The notes beneath the pieces were generated by a model that was not told the origin of the DNA, ran no database searches, and was given only the letters and a program-made list of their open reading frames with translations. From positions 1 to 6,560 of the forward strand of contig JANTFJ010000149.1 of the NCBI GenBank assembly GCA_024763495.1: a stretch of 6,560 bases of DNA, given 5' to 3'. Origin of the DNA: Desulfobulbaceae bacterium. GTDB taxonomy: Bacteria; Desulfobacterota; Desulfobulbia; Desulfobulbales; SURF-16. Shown in pieces: positions 1 through 6,560 of the stretch (position 1 is its first letter; every line of letters begins with the position of its first letter). The position numbers and the translations under genes were made by a program.

Positions 1-1
1 G

Positions 2-170
2 AAACGGGCACATGGCGGCATCCCTGAAACGCTTACAGGCCGTGCCTTCTCAAAAGTCAAGGTGTGGTTTATTGATCGCTATCCTGTGAGCAGTTACCAA
101 TAAAGAACATCCAGGCGGCGACAACCCCATAACTGTAAACGCCCACATGGCGGTGTTCATGAAGCGCTAA
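2..170. repeat. Imperfect direct repeat with 135-bp offset, probably the right end of an array or dispersed element
   Basis: Bases 2-35 and 137-170 align without gaps at an offset of 135 bp, with 26 of 34 positions identical. The shared core is AAACG, two mismatches, then CACATGGCGG, followed by a weaker match ending in GAA-CGCT-A. Similarity stops at about 170. The left copy begins at the window edge, so the unit may continue upstream. The second copy contains CGCC/GGCG arms (140-143 and 149-152) around a CACAT loop, and CAGTTA (91-96) is inverted as TAACTG (130-135). The offset is a multiple of three, and both copies can be read as HMA followed by KR, but stops interrupt each frame. I therefore treat it as non-coding. 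The family is not identified. Confidence 0.5.
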
Positions 171-269
171 CATTAAAACAGCTGATAATCGGCTCAGGGA
201 TGATCAGATAAAAAGACATCCATCCTCTTTCTGCTGATTTCTATCTTCCGCAACAAGGAGTTATTTATT
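171..269 (+). other. trkA leader, no confident promoter
   Basis: This AT-richer stretch lies between the repeat and the trkA start and must hold or follow the promoter of the gene run if transcription begins here. A TGATAAT resembling a -10 box sits at 183-189, but no TTGACA-like hexamer lies at the proper distance upstream. No sigma-54 GG-N10-GC pattern was seen. No long hairpin or riboswitch-like structure was recognised. The only firm element is the ribosome binding site just before trkA. Confidence 0.3.
255..260 (+). promoter_or_regulatory. Ribosome binding site of trkA
   Basis: AAGGAG lies 9 bases upstream of the ATG at 270. It is the strongest Shine-Dalgarno match in the window and fixes the trkA start, which also coincides with the usual N-terminus of the first Rossmann fold. 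Confidence 0.8.
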
Positions 270-1616
270 ATGCGTATCATGATAGTCGGCGCCGGACAGG
301 TGGGCTACCATTTATGCGAAAAACTGTCGGTTGAAGGCCAGGAAGTAGTCCTGGTTGACAAAGACAAAGCCACTCTGCGCCGGATTGAGCGGGAGCTCAA
401 TATCCTGCCCATGCTGGGCAGCGGCGCCTCGGCCCGGGTTCTGGAAGAGGCCGGTATTGAGCAGACGGATCTATTTATCGCGGTAACTGACAGCGATGAG
501 GTAAATCTCATCTCCTGCATAATGTCCAAGCAGTATAATGTCAAAACCAGGGTGGCCAGGGTCAGGAATGAAGACTTTTACGCTTCAGGCCAGTCTCTCA
601 ACGAAAAGGCGATGGGGATTGATCTGCTGATAAGTCCGGATCAGGCCATGACCGAGGAAATAATCCAGCTCAGCATAATCTCCGAGGCCTTTGATGTGGC
701 TGAATTCGCTGACGGCCAGGTTGAACTGCTGGGCTACGAGATATTGCCCGGTAATCCCCGTATCGGCTCTTCTCTCCAGAAGCTGCAGGCCATCCAGAGC
801 CAGAACAACTTTGTCATGGTCGCCATTCTTCGAGAGGGAGTCACTATTATCCCCAGGGGCGACCAGCAGATAATGGCTGGAGATAAAATATACCTGGTGG
901 TGCGTAAAAAAGATTTAGCTGAAGTTGAAGGCCTGTTTCATTTTACCAGCAGGGCGCCGAAAAATGTCTTTATCATTGGCGGCAGCGCCATCGGCTACAT
1001 GGTGGCCCGGCAGATGGAAAAGAAAAAAATCAACGTCAGGCTGGTGGAGGAAGATTCCGGGCGCTGCGAGGAACTTATCGCTCTGCTGGAAAATACGGTT
1101 GTCCTCAACTTTGACGGGCTTGAGGCCCATGATCTGCTGGAAGAAGGCATTGACCAGGCTGATCTGGTAATTTCCGTAACCAACAGTGATACCAATAATA
1201 TCCTTTCCAGCCTGCTGGCTAAACATCATGGCGCGAAAAAATCAATTACCCACATAAGCCGGCCTGATTTTATTCCCCTGCTCGGCAAGCTGGGCATTGA
1301 CGTGGCCTTAAGTCCCAGGCTGGTGGCCGCCAACATGATTCTTCGTTTTGTCCGGGGCAGCGGCAATATAATTTCCGCCACAACCCTGAAGGGAAGTAAT
1401 GCCGAAGTTGTGGAAATAAAGGTAGCCAGGCGCCAGGATCTTATTGGTATCCCTCTTAAATTACTGAATTTTCCAAAAGATACTGTTTTAGGTGCTATTG
1501 TCCGCAAAGGCAAGGTAATTATCCCCTCGGGCGAGACAAAGCTTAAAGTAGACGACACTCTTGTTATTTTCTTTGCCAAGGGAGATATCAAAAGTGTTGA
1601 AGATTTTTTTGAATAA
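270..1616 (+). CDS. trkA: Trk system K+ uptake regulatory subunit TrkA
   Basis: This is the cytosolic NAD(H)/nucleotide-binding gating subunit that assembles on the TrkH channel and controls K+ uptake. The 448 residues have the full duplicated RCK layout. The first Rossmann domain starts with GAGQVG (7-12) and has Asp30 at the end of strand 2. A first RCK_C domain spans about 140-222. The second Rossmann domain has GGSAIG (237-242) and an acidic Glu260, and a second RCK_C domain spans about 367-448. Length is close to the roughly 458 residues of E. coli TrkA, so it is complete. The start is set by AAGGAG at 255-260 and by the fold beginning at residue 1. trkH follows 19 bp downstream, as expected for partners. 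Both nucleotide sites look intact. Single-RCK KtrA proteins are excluded by the duplication. Confidence 0.96.
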   Translation: MRIMIVGAGQVGYHLCEKLSVEGQEVVLVDKDKATLRRIERELNILPMLGSGASARVLEEAGIEQTDLFIAVTDSDEVNLISCIMSKQYNVKTRVARVRNEDFYASGQSLNEKAMGIDLLISPDQAMTEEIIQLSIISEAFDVAEFADGQVELLGYEILPGNPRIGSSLQKLQAIQSQNNFVMVAILREGVTIIPRGDQQIMAGDKIYLVVRKKDLAEVEGLFHFTSRAPKNVFIIGGSAIGYMVARQMEKKKINVRLVEEDSGRCEELIALLENTVVLNFDGLEAHDLLEEGIDQADLVISVTNSDTNNILSSLLAKHHGAKKSITHISRPDFIPLLGKLGIDVALSPRLVAANMILRFVRGSGNIISATTLKGSNAEVVEIKVARRQDLIGIPLKLLNFPKDTVLGAIVRKGKVIIPSGETKLKVDDTLVIFFAKGDIKSVEDFFE

Positions 1617-1635
1617 AAAGTCCTGAGGAAATTTT

Positions 1636-3156
1636 ATGCGCATAGGTGGAGTTTTTAATGTCATCGGCAAACTCCTTATCCTGCTTTCTCTCTTTCTCCT
1701 GACCCCGATTCCTTTCAGTTTCTATTTTGCTGATGGCATGAGCCATGTTTTTCTGCTCTGCTCCGGCCTGGGAGCTTTGACAGGCGGTATTATCCTGGCA
1801 ATCTTCGCCCCGGAAAATGACCTTGGTTACCGGGACGGGTTCGCGGTAGTGGTGATGAGCTGGCTGGGCCTGGCCTTCCTGGGAGCGCTGCCCTATTATT
1901 TCAGCGGTGTAGACTATAGCTGGGTTGACTGTTATTTTGAGTCAATGTCAGGTTTTACCACTACAGGATCAACTATTTTCACCAATATCGAGGCCCTGCC
2001 GGAAAGCGTACTTTTCTGGCGTTCAGTCACCCACTGGCTGGGAGGTATGGGAATCATTGTTCTCTCCCTGGCCATTCTTCCCCTGCTCGGCGTGGGCGGC
2101 ATGCAGCTTTTTCAAGCGGAAATGCCCGGCCCCACCAAGGATCGTCTCGCTCCCCGCATTCAGGATACGGCCCGTATTCTCTGGGGGGTTTACCTGCTTT
2201 TTACCGTACTGGAAATTTTACTCCTCATGCTGGGCGGTCTTAATTTTTATGACGCAATCTGCCACGCCTTCGCCACCTTGGCCACCGGTGGTTTTTCTAT
2301 CCATAATGCCAGCGCCGGACATTTTCAGTCTGCCTATGTCGAATATGTTATCCTGATTTTCATGTTCTTGGCCGGAGTTAATTTTTCTCTTCATCATCGG
2401 GCTCTGTGGACCGGAAAAATTTCCACATACTGGGAGAATGAAGAATTCCGCCTCTATCTTACCCTGATCATTGGAGCCACCCTGATAATTCTCGGGGTCA
2501 ATATGTACCACCATGTTTTCAGCGACATCTATAATGGTTTCCGATCCTCTCTTTTTCAGGTGCTGACCATTATTACCACTACAGGTTTCGGCACCGCGGA
2601 TTTTGACCAATGGCCCGCGGTCTGCAAACTGCTGCTGGTTTCCTTAATGTTTGTCGGCGGATGTGCCGGTTCCACCGGGGGCGGGATCAAGGTAGTGCGT
2701 ATTCTCCTGTTCTTTAAATACGCCAGGCTCCAGCTCAGGAATCTTGTCCATCCCCGGGCCGTGGGTGCGATCAAAATGGGCGGCGAAAAAGTACCAAGAG
2801 AAGTCATGATCTCTATTCTTGGTTTTTTCGCCATTTATATTGCTGTTTTTTTTGCGGCCAGCCTTGCCGTAACCCTGATGGATGTTGATATTGTCACCGG
2901 TACCACTTCGGTAATCGCTACCCTGAACAATATCGGCCCCGGACTTCACCTTGTCGGGCCGACCCAGCATTTCGGCCATCTGCCGGCCATGGCCAAGGTT
3001 ATCCTGATCTTCTGCATGCTGGCCGGTCGCCTGGAACTATACACGGTTGCCGTCCTGCTCACGCCTGATTACTGGTCCATGGCCCGTAAACCAGTATGGC
3101 GCTGGGAACTTAACCGGCAGAAGGCGGCAAGCCTGGAAACCGGAGTTGAGCTATGA
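1636..3156 (+). CDS. trkH: Trk system K+ uptake channel protein TrkH
   Basis: This inner-membrane K+ translocating subunit belongs to the SKT (Trk/Ktr/HKT) superfamily and works with TrkA. The 506 residues are strongly hydrophobic and show all four pore loops: TTTGS (108-112), ATGGFS (216-221), TTTGFGT (314-320) and NNIGPGL (431-437). Each supplies the conserved filter glycine. GGCAGSTGGGIK (341-352) matches the glycine-rich gating loop after the third pore loop. HWLGGMGI (133-140) and the C-terminal GRLELYTV (464-471) are also family signatures. GAGG at 1625-1628 is placed well for the ATG at 1636. The protein is slightly longer than E. coli TrkH (483). Its stop overlaps the mnmG start as ATGA, so translation of the two is probably coupled. 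TrkG and KtrB are relatives, but the adjacent double-RCK trkA favours TrkH. Confidence 0.95.
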   Translation: MRIGGVFNVIGKLLILLSLFLLTPIPFSFYFADGMSHVFLLCSGLGALTGGIILAIFAPENDLGYRDGFAVVVMSWLGLAFLGALPYYFSGVDYSWVDCYFESMSGFTTTGSTIFTNIEALPESVLFWRSVTHWLGGMGIIVLSLAILPLLGVGGMQLFQAEMPGPTKDRLAPRIQDTARILWGVYLLFTVLEILLLMLGGLNFYDAICHAFATLATGGFSIHNASAGHFQSAYVEYVILIFMFLAGVNFSLHHRALWTGKISTYWENEEFRLYLTLIIGATLIILGVNMYHHVFSDIYNGFRSSLFQVLTIITTTGFGTADFDQWPAVCKLLLVSLMFVGGCAGSTGGGIKVVRILLFFKYARLQLRNLVHPRAVGAIKMGGEKVPREVMISILGFFAIYIAVFFAASLAVTLMDVDIVTGTTSVIATLNNIGPGLHLVGPTQHFGHLPAMAKVILIFCMLAGRLELYTVAVLLTPDYWSMARKPVWRWELNRQKAASLETGVEL

Positions 3157-5030
3157 GTACGGCAACAGCTGAATATGACGTTGTGGTAATCGGTGCCGGC
3201 CATGCCGGTTGCGAGGCAGCCCTGGCCGCAGCCCGGATGGGTTGCAAAACCGCCATTGTCACCATTAATGCCGACTGTATCGGTGCCATGTCATGCAATC
3301 CGGCCATCGGCGGGCTGGCCAAGGGCCACCTGGTCAAAGAGATTGACGCGCTGGGCGGAGAAATGGCAAAAAATATTGATGCCACCGCTATCCAGTTTCG
3401 GCGTCTGAATACCAGCCGGGGCCCGGCTGTCTGGTCCTCAAGGGCCCAGGCCGATCGGCTGCTATACCGGCTGCGGATGAAAAACGTCCTGGAAAATCAA
3501 GCTGGTCTGGACATTCGCCAGACCGTGGCTGACCGGCTGCTGGTAAAAGACGACCGGATCTGCGGGATAAGCACCTCACTTGATGAAACTATCACCTGCC
3601 AAACCGTAATTATCTGCACCGGCACCTTTTTAAACGGCCTGATTCATATTGGTCTTAAATCATTTCCCGCCGGACGAATGGGTGACGCGCCTTCGCTCTC
3701 CCTGGCCGACAACCTGAAAGAACTGGGGTTTGCCGTGGGCCGGATGAAGACCGGCACCACCCCCCGGCTGGATGGAACCACGATTAACTACGATGAACTG
3801 GAACCCCAGGAAAGCGATGATCCCCCCTATCTCTTTTCCTTTTCCAGTCAAAACGGCCCCAGCCAGCCCCAACGCCCCTGTTATATTACCTATACCAATC
3901 AGCGTACCCATGAAATAATTCGGGCCGGAACCGACCGTTCTCCCATGTATACCGGAATTATCGAAGGAGTGGGAGCGCGATACTGTCCTTCTATTGAAGA
4001 CAAGGTCATGCGCTTTCCGGAAAAAGACAGGCACCAGATATTTCTTGAGCCTGAAGGGCTGGATACGGTTGAAATCTACCCGAACGGCGTACCTACCAGT
4101 CTGCCGGTTGATGTCCAGCTTGACATGCTCCACTCTATCAAGGGGCTGGAAGAAGTCAAGATTATCAGGCCGGGCTATGCCATTGAATATGACTATGTTG
4201 ATCCCCTGGAACTCCGGCCCAGCCTGGAAACTAAAAAAATAAAAGGCCTTTACCTGGCCGGCCAGATTAACGGTACTTCAGGCTACGAGGAGGCAGCAGC
4301 CCAGGGTTTTATGGCAGCGGTTAACGCGGTAAAGAGCTGCCGGGGGGAAGTGCCTCTCATCCTTGACCGTTCCCAGGCCTATATAGGGGTGCTTATTGAC
4401 GATCTGGTCACCTGCGGCACCAGGGAACCATACCGGCTCTTTACCTCCAGGGCTGAATATCGTCTCCTGCTTCGCGAGGATAATGCCGACCAGCGCCTCC
4501 GGCAAATCGGCCGGGAACTGGGCCTGGTGGACAATGAAACATACGCGCTTTTCCAACAAAAACAACAGGCCATTGAATCGGGTTTTGCCTGGCTTAATAA
4601 TACTATGATCAAACCGGGGGAAAAAACAAATTCCAGGCTGGCCGCCAGGGGCAGCGCGAACCTCAAGCAGATGGTCTCCCTGGCTGAACTTTTACGCCGT
4701 CCGGAACTTACCATTGATGATCTGCCGGCTATTTCCGGCCTGGAACTGGAGGTAGCCCCGGAAATCAGGCTTGAAGTTCAGCTTCAGGTAAAATATGAAG
4801 GCTATATCAAACGCCAGGAAGAACAGGTAAACCGCTTCAAAAAAATGGAGAATATTGCCCTGCCGGAGGATATGGTTTATGAGGGACTTCCGGGATTATC
4901 AAACGAGGTTATAGAAAAATTAAGCCGGGTGCGGCCCAGTTCCCTGGGCCAGGCATCACGGATCTCCGGCATAACCCCGGCAGCTATTTCCGTACTGCAG
5001 GTTCAGCTCAAAAAAGAAAATCTTCTCTAA
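3153..5030 (+). CDS. mnmG: tRNA uridine-5-carboxymethylaminomethyl modification enzyme MnmG (GidA)
   Basis: MnmG is an FAD-dependent cytosolic enzyme. With the GTPase MnmE it installs the aminomethyl or carboxymethylaminomethyl group on wobble U34 of certain tRNAs, using methylene-tetrahydrofolate. The 625 residues match the usual full length (E. coli 629). The FAD-binding fold begins with GAGHAGCEAA (14-23). MSCNPAIGGLAKGH (46-59) carries Cys48. The two family signatures are present as RYCPSIEDKVMRF (276-288), with the catalytic Cys278, and AGQINGTSGYEEAAAQG (369-385). The C-terminal helical domain that contacts MnmE and tRNA is present, with QVKYEGYIKRQ (545-555) and GITPAAISVL (606-615). 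The start overlaps the trkH stop by 4 bases, with GGAG at 3142-3145. The length and complete C-terminus exclude the shorter folate-dependent TrmFO. No mnmE or rsmG lies in the window. Confidence 0.97.
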   Translation: MSTATAEYDVVVIGAGHAGCEAALAAARMGCKTAIVTINADCIGAMSCNPAIGGLAKGHLVKEIDALGGEMAKNIDATAIQFRRLNTSRGPAVWSSRAQADRLLYRLRMKNVLENQAGLDIRQTVADRLLVKDDRICGISTSLDETITCQTVIICTGTFLNGLIHIGLKSFPAGRMGDAPSLSLADNLKELGFAVGRMKTGTTPRLDGTTINYDELEPQESDDPPYLFSFSSQNGPSQPQRPCYITYTNQRTHEIIRAGTDRSPMYTGIIEGVGARYCPSIEDKVMRFPEKDRHQIFLEPEGLDTVEIYPNGVPTSLPVDVQLDMLHSIKGLEEVKIIRPGYAIEYDYVDPLELRPSLETKKIKGLYLAGQINGTSGYEEAAAQGFMAAVNAVKSCRGEVPLILDRSQAYIGVLIDDLVTCGTREPYRLFTSRAEYRLLLREDNADQRLRQIGRELGLVDNETYALFQQKQQAIESGFAWLNNTMIKPGEKTNSRLAARGSANLKQMVSLAELLRRPELTIDDLPAISGLELEVAPEIRLEVQLQVKYEGYIKRQEEQVNRFKKMENIALPEDMVYEGLPGLSNEVIEKLSRVRPSSLGQASRISGITPAAISVLQVQLKKENLL

Positions 5031-5039
5031 CAACAGGTC

Positions 5040-5237
5040 ATGACGGATAAAAAAACAACCTGCATATTATGTAATGGCTCCGGCCAGATAAGTTATTTCA
5101 AGGGGGTAAGCCGATTTCTCCTGTCCGAAGAGGAATGCCCGGAATGCGGTGGAACCGGCTTTATTTTTGTTGATGAAAAGGAAAAAAAGCAAAAAGCTCC
5201 TGATAATAAAATTTCCACGAAAAACACCGAACTGTAA
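5040..5237 (+). CDS. Small protein with two DnaJ-type CxxCxGxG zinc knuckles
   Basis: This 65-residue protein carries CILCNGSG (8-15) and CPECGGTG (33-40). These are two CxxCxGxG knuckles of the kind found in the DnaJ cysteine-rich domain, and Cys8, 11, 33 and 36 could bind a single Zn ion. There is no J-domain and no membrane segment. The tail from about residue 45 is Lys-rich and low in complexity, probably disordered. It starts 9 bp after the mnmG stop with only a weak AGG at 5034-5036, so expression probably depends on readthrough or reinitiation from mnmG. The paired motif makes a chance reading frame unlikely. Similar short proteins are often labelled DnaJ-like without functional evidence. 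The function is unknown: RNA binding, a chaperone-like role or metal handling are only guesses. Confidence 0.78.
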   Translation: MTDKKTTCILCNGSGQISYFKGVSRFLLSEEECPECGGTGFIFVDEKEKKQKAPDNKISTKNTEL

Positions 5238-5265
5238 TTTTTTATACGATAAACTTCTTCGAACT
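5238..5265. other. Short convergent intergenic gap without a recognisable terminator
   Basis: Only 28 bases separate the stop of the small zinc protein gene from the stop of the opposing kinase gene. A run of T residues (5238-5243) follows the plus-strand stop, but no GC-rich stem precedes it. TTCGAA (5258-5263) is a minimal palindrome only. How the two converging transcripts end is not visible from the sequence. Confidence 0.4.
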
Positions 5266-6369
5266 TCAAATCATCCGGGCAATACGTATTTCTCTTCTTC
5301 GTTCCTTGATCAGGTACATGGATACAGTAGTTCCCTGATTAAGAACTGAATTAATGGCTATTTTACCAAGCTGTTCTTCAATAATTCTCCGGACAAATGT
5401 CAACCCCATGCCGATATGGGTTGTTTTGTTGCTGTAAAAATGAGCAAAGATATGCTCAATATTTTCCTCAGGAATCCCCACGCCATGATCAACAATCTGA
5501 AACAGGCAGGGACGGGAATGCTCCGGATCATACCTGATACGGAAAACAACCTTTTTGTCCTGATCATTCGCACGATAGGACTCACAGGCATTTATCGCCA
5601 CAGCTTCAATTGCGGTTAACAACAGTTCCTGGTCAACCAGCAAAATTGCGTTATCTATATCATCCTGGTATTCGCCGACAAATTCACATCCCATGGAGGG
5701 AACTATTTTCCGTAGGCGCTTTTCTATTAATCCAACTAATTGTTTCATCTTGACAGGGGCAGGATTGGGCCTTGGCATCATGATAAAATTATTAAGCGTA
5801 TCCAGCAGGTTCTCCAGGCGTCCTGCCTCCTTAATAATGGCCTGGACTTTTGGAGAATCCCTGTCGCCGCCATCAAGCCGCCGGGCGCAGCCGCCAATGA
5901 CCGTGACCGGATTACGGATCTGGTGACTGATATCATCAACAAGGCGTCCCAGGAAAGCTTTACGCTCAGAGCGTTTAAGGGAACGTTCAAGGAATTTCAT
6001 ATTGGTAATATCATGAATAGTAAAGGCCATGCCCTCTTTATTGTCTTTCCAGCGGAAGAAAGTTCCGGCAATCATGCCGAGAAAAGTAGTGCCGTCAAAG
6101 CGCTGCAGCATGGCCTCGCCTTCAAATTCCTGTTCTTTTTTTATTAAGCCGATAATATTGGGTACCATAATTTCTTCATCGTCAGCCATGAAAAGTTGTG
6201 CTATGTTTTGATGCCGTAAGGTGTTGATCGTGGTGTTAAACATTTTAGCGGTTCGGCTGTTGGCAAAAACAATCTGCTGTTGTTCGTCAATAACCAGGAT
6301 GGCATTGTGAATAATATTCAGCAAATCGCCTATCAGCTTGGGAGAAAATTCTATTTCAGGAGTTTTCAT
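5266..6369 (-). CDS. Soluble PAS-domain sensor histidine kinase
   Basis: This 367-residue kinase has no signal peptide or transmembrane segment, so it should sense a cytosolic cue. A PAS domain covers about 12-125. The HisKA dimerisation domain (about 137-200) has the H-box DISHQIRNP with phospho-acceptor His149. The HATPase_c domain (about 240-355) has the N-box EAVAINACES (Asn260), the G1 box DHGVGIP (Asp294), the F-box IFAHFYSNKT (307-316) and the G2 box GMGLTF (320-325). The catalytic core is complete. The residue after the His is Gln rather than the usual Glu or Asp. The start at 6369 precedes the PAS fold and has only a weak GAG site (6379-6381). No response regulator lies in the window, so it is an orphan here. 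The signal cannot be named, since PAS domains bind varied ligands and no haem or flavin signature is obvious. Confidence 0.9.
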   Translation of the reverse strand: MKTPEIEFSPKLIGDLLNIIHNAILVIDEQQQIVFANSRTAKMFNTTINTLRHQNIAQLFMADDEEIMVPNIIGLIKKEQEFEGEAMLQRFDGTTFLGMIAGTFFRWKDNKEGMAFTIHDITNMKFLERSLKRSERKAFLGRLVDDISHQIRNPVTVIGGCARRLDGGDRDSPKVQAIIKEAGRLENLLDTLNNFIMMPRPNPAPVKMKQLVGLIEKRLRKIVPSMGCEFVGEYQDDIDNAILLVDQELLLTAIEAVAINACESYRANDQDKKVVFRIRYDPEHSRPCLFQIVDHGVGIPEENIEHIFAHFYSNKTTHIGMGLTFVRRIIEEQLGKIAINSVLNQGTTVSMYLIKERRREIRIARMI

Positions 6370-6447
6370 ATTACCAATCTCGTTAAATTTTTTCTAAAAT
6401 CATTTACTGGAGGGAATATTCGCTTCGCTCTCTTTAAGGCATAGGGC

Positions 6448-6483
6448 ATTCTCGGACAGCCTTCTGGGAGGTTGTCCGAGAAT
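6448..6483. repeat. Strong inverted repeat / hairpin element
   Basis: ATTCTCGGACA (6448-6458) is perfectly inverted as TGTCCGAGAAT (6473-6483). Inner pairs G-T, C-G, C-G and T-A extend the stem to about 15 bp around a 6-base loop. A further outer pair, TTCGCT (6424-6429) and AGCGAA (6484-6489), is also inverted. There is no T-run on either side in either orientation, so it is not a standard intrinsic terminator. A REP-like dispersed palindrome, a protein binding site, or a transcript-end stem for a gene beyond the edge are alternatives. It lies about 80 bp upstream of the kinase start. Confidence 0.7.
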
Positions 6484-6539
6484 AGCGAACCTACTGCAAA
6501 ATCGGATAAATTGGCCCATTTTTCCGCTAATTTTCTTTA

Positions 6540-6554
6540 AATAGCGCTGCTATT
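6540..6554. repeat. Small inverted repeat at the right edge
   Basis: AATAGC (6540-6545) and GCTATT (6549-6554) form a 6-bp stem around GCT. The flanking TATTCGC (6551-6557) also occurs at 6417-6423, and AATAGCG is shared with 6481-6487 next to the larger hairpin. The edge may therefore hold part of the same composite element. No reading frame runs into the edge on the minus strand without an early stop. Confidence 0.35.
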
Positions 6555-6560
6555 CGCAGA

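Larger units (their letters stand above)
6370..6560. other. Non-coding region upstream of the kinase gene
   Basis: This 191-base stretch has no supported gene. It should contain the promoter for the minus-strand kinase gene. The part next to the gene (6370-6420) is AT-rich, but no convincing -35/-10 pair was found. The remainder is occupied by the hairpin at 6448-6483 and the short inverted repeat at 6540-6554, with AT-rich sequence between. Confidence 0.5.

Noticed and set aside
2..103. An open frame from the left edge to a TAA at 101-103 that could be the tail of an upstream gene.
   Set aside because: It overlaps the 135-bp-offset repeat, has only 33 codons, shows no recognisable motif, and the matching copy at 137-170 is not open in the same frame.
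9..153. The two CACATGGCGG copies as a CRISPR array.
   Set aside because: Only two diverged copies are visible, with a separation of more than 100 bp, far outside normal spacer length, and no cas genes are present.
184..189. GATAAT as a trkA promoter -10 box.
   Set aside because: No acceptable -35 hexamer lies 16-18 bp upstream, so it is mentioned in the leader entry but not called.
2218..2610. A 130-codon minus-strand open frame inside trkH.
   Set aside because: It is antisense to the TrkH pore loops and transmembrane helices, with no supporting motif or ribosome site.
3660..4133. A 157-codon open frame on the minus strand inside mnmG.
   Set aside because: It lies wholly antisense to a strongly conserved enzyme and has no recognisable motif. 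The composition is what the opposite strand of a GC-rich gene gives.
5178..5200. A possible minus-strand terminator (AGC-TTTTT-GCT followed by T residues) downstream of the kinase stop.
   Set aside because: The stem is only 3 bp, and the sequence is explained by the Lys-rich codons of the small zinc protein.
5740..6147. A 135-codon plus-strand open frame inside the kinase gene.
   Set aside because: The minus-strand kinase has all catalytic boxes in frame across this stretch, and the plus-strand translation shows no domain.

Overview
The window (about 6.6 kb, moderate GC, dense coding) reads as an ordinary bacterial chromosome segment. Motifs and gene style (linked trkA and trkH, a soluble PAS histidine kinase with an HxIRNP box, many Shine-Dalgarno starts) are most reminiscent of the Desulfobacterota (Deltaproteobacteria). 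That assignment is an impression from protein style and was not tested by any search.

Layout: positions 1-170 hold a non-coding repeat region in which bases 2-35 recur imperfectly at 137-170, an offset of exactly 135 bp. A short leader with a clear AAGGAG site leads into a plus-strand gene run: trkA (270-1616), trkH (1636-3156), mnmG/gidA (3153-5030) and a 65-residue protein with two DnaJ-type CxxCxGxG zinc knuckles (5040-5237). Gaps are 19 bp, a 4-bp ATGA overlap and 9 bp, so one transcript and some translational coupling are likely. Facing this run and 28 bp beyond it, a minus-strand gene (5266-6369) encodes a soluble PAS-HisKA-HATPase sensor kinase. The last 190 bases are non-coding and contain a perfect 11-bp inverted repeat that extends to a hairpin of about 15 bp, plus a small hairpin at the right edge.

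How the genes fit together: TrkH is the K+ translocating membrane subunit and TrkA its cytosolic nucleotide-binding gate, so the first two genes make one K+ uptake system. MnmG, with MnmE encoded elsewhere, modifies the wobble uridine of certain tRNAs. MnmE is known as a K+-activated GTPase, so the pairing of K+ uptake with MnmG is a plausible but unproven functional link. The small zinc protein's role is unknown. The kinase has no response regulator in view and its signal is unknown.

I do not see a convincing new defence, mobile or secretion system here. The points most worth a second look are the 135-bp-offset repeat, the right-hand hairpin element, the trk-mnmG-zinc protein linkage and the Gln that replaces the usual Glu/Asp next to the kinase's phospho-acceptor His.
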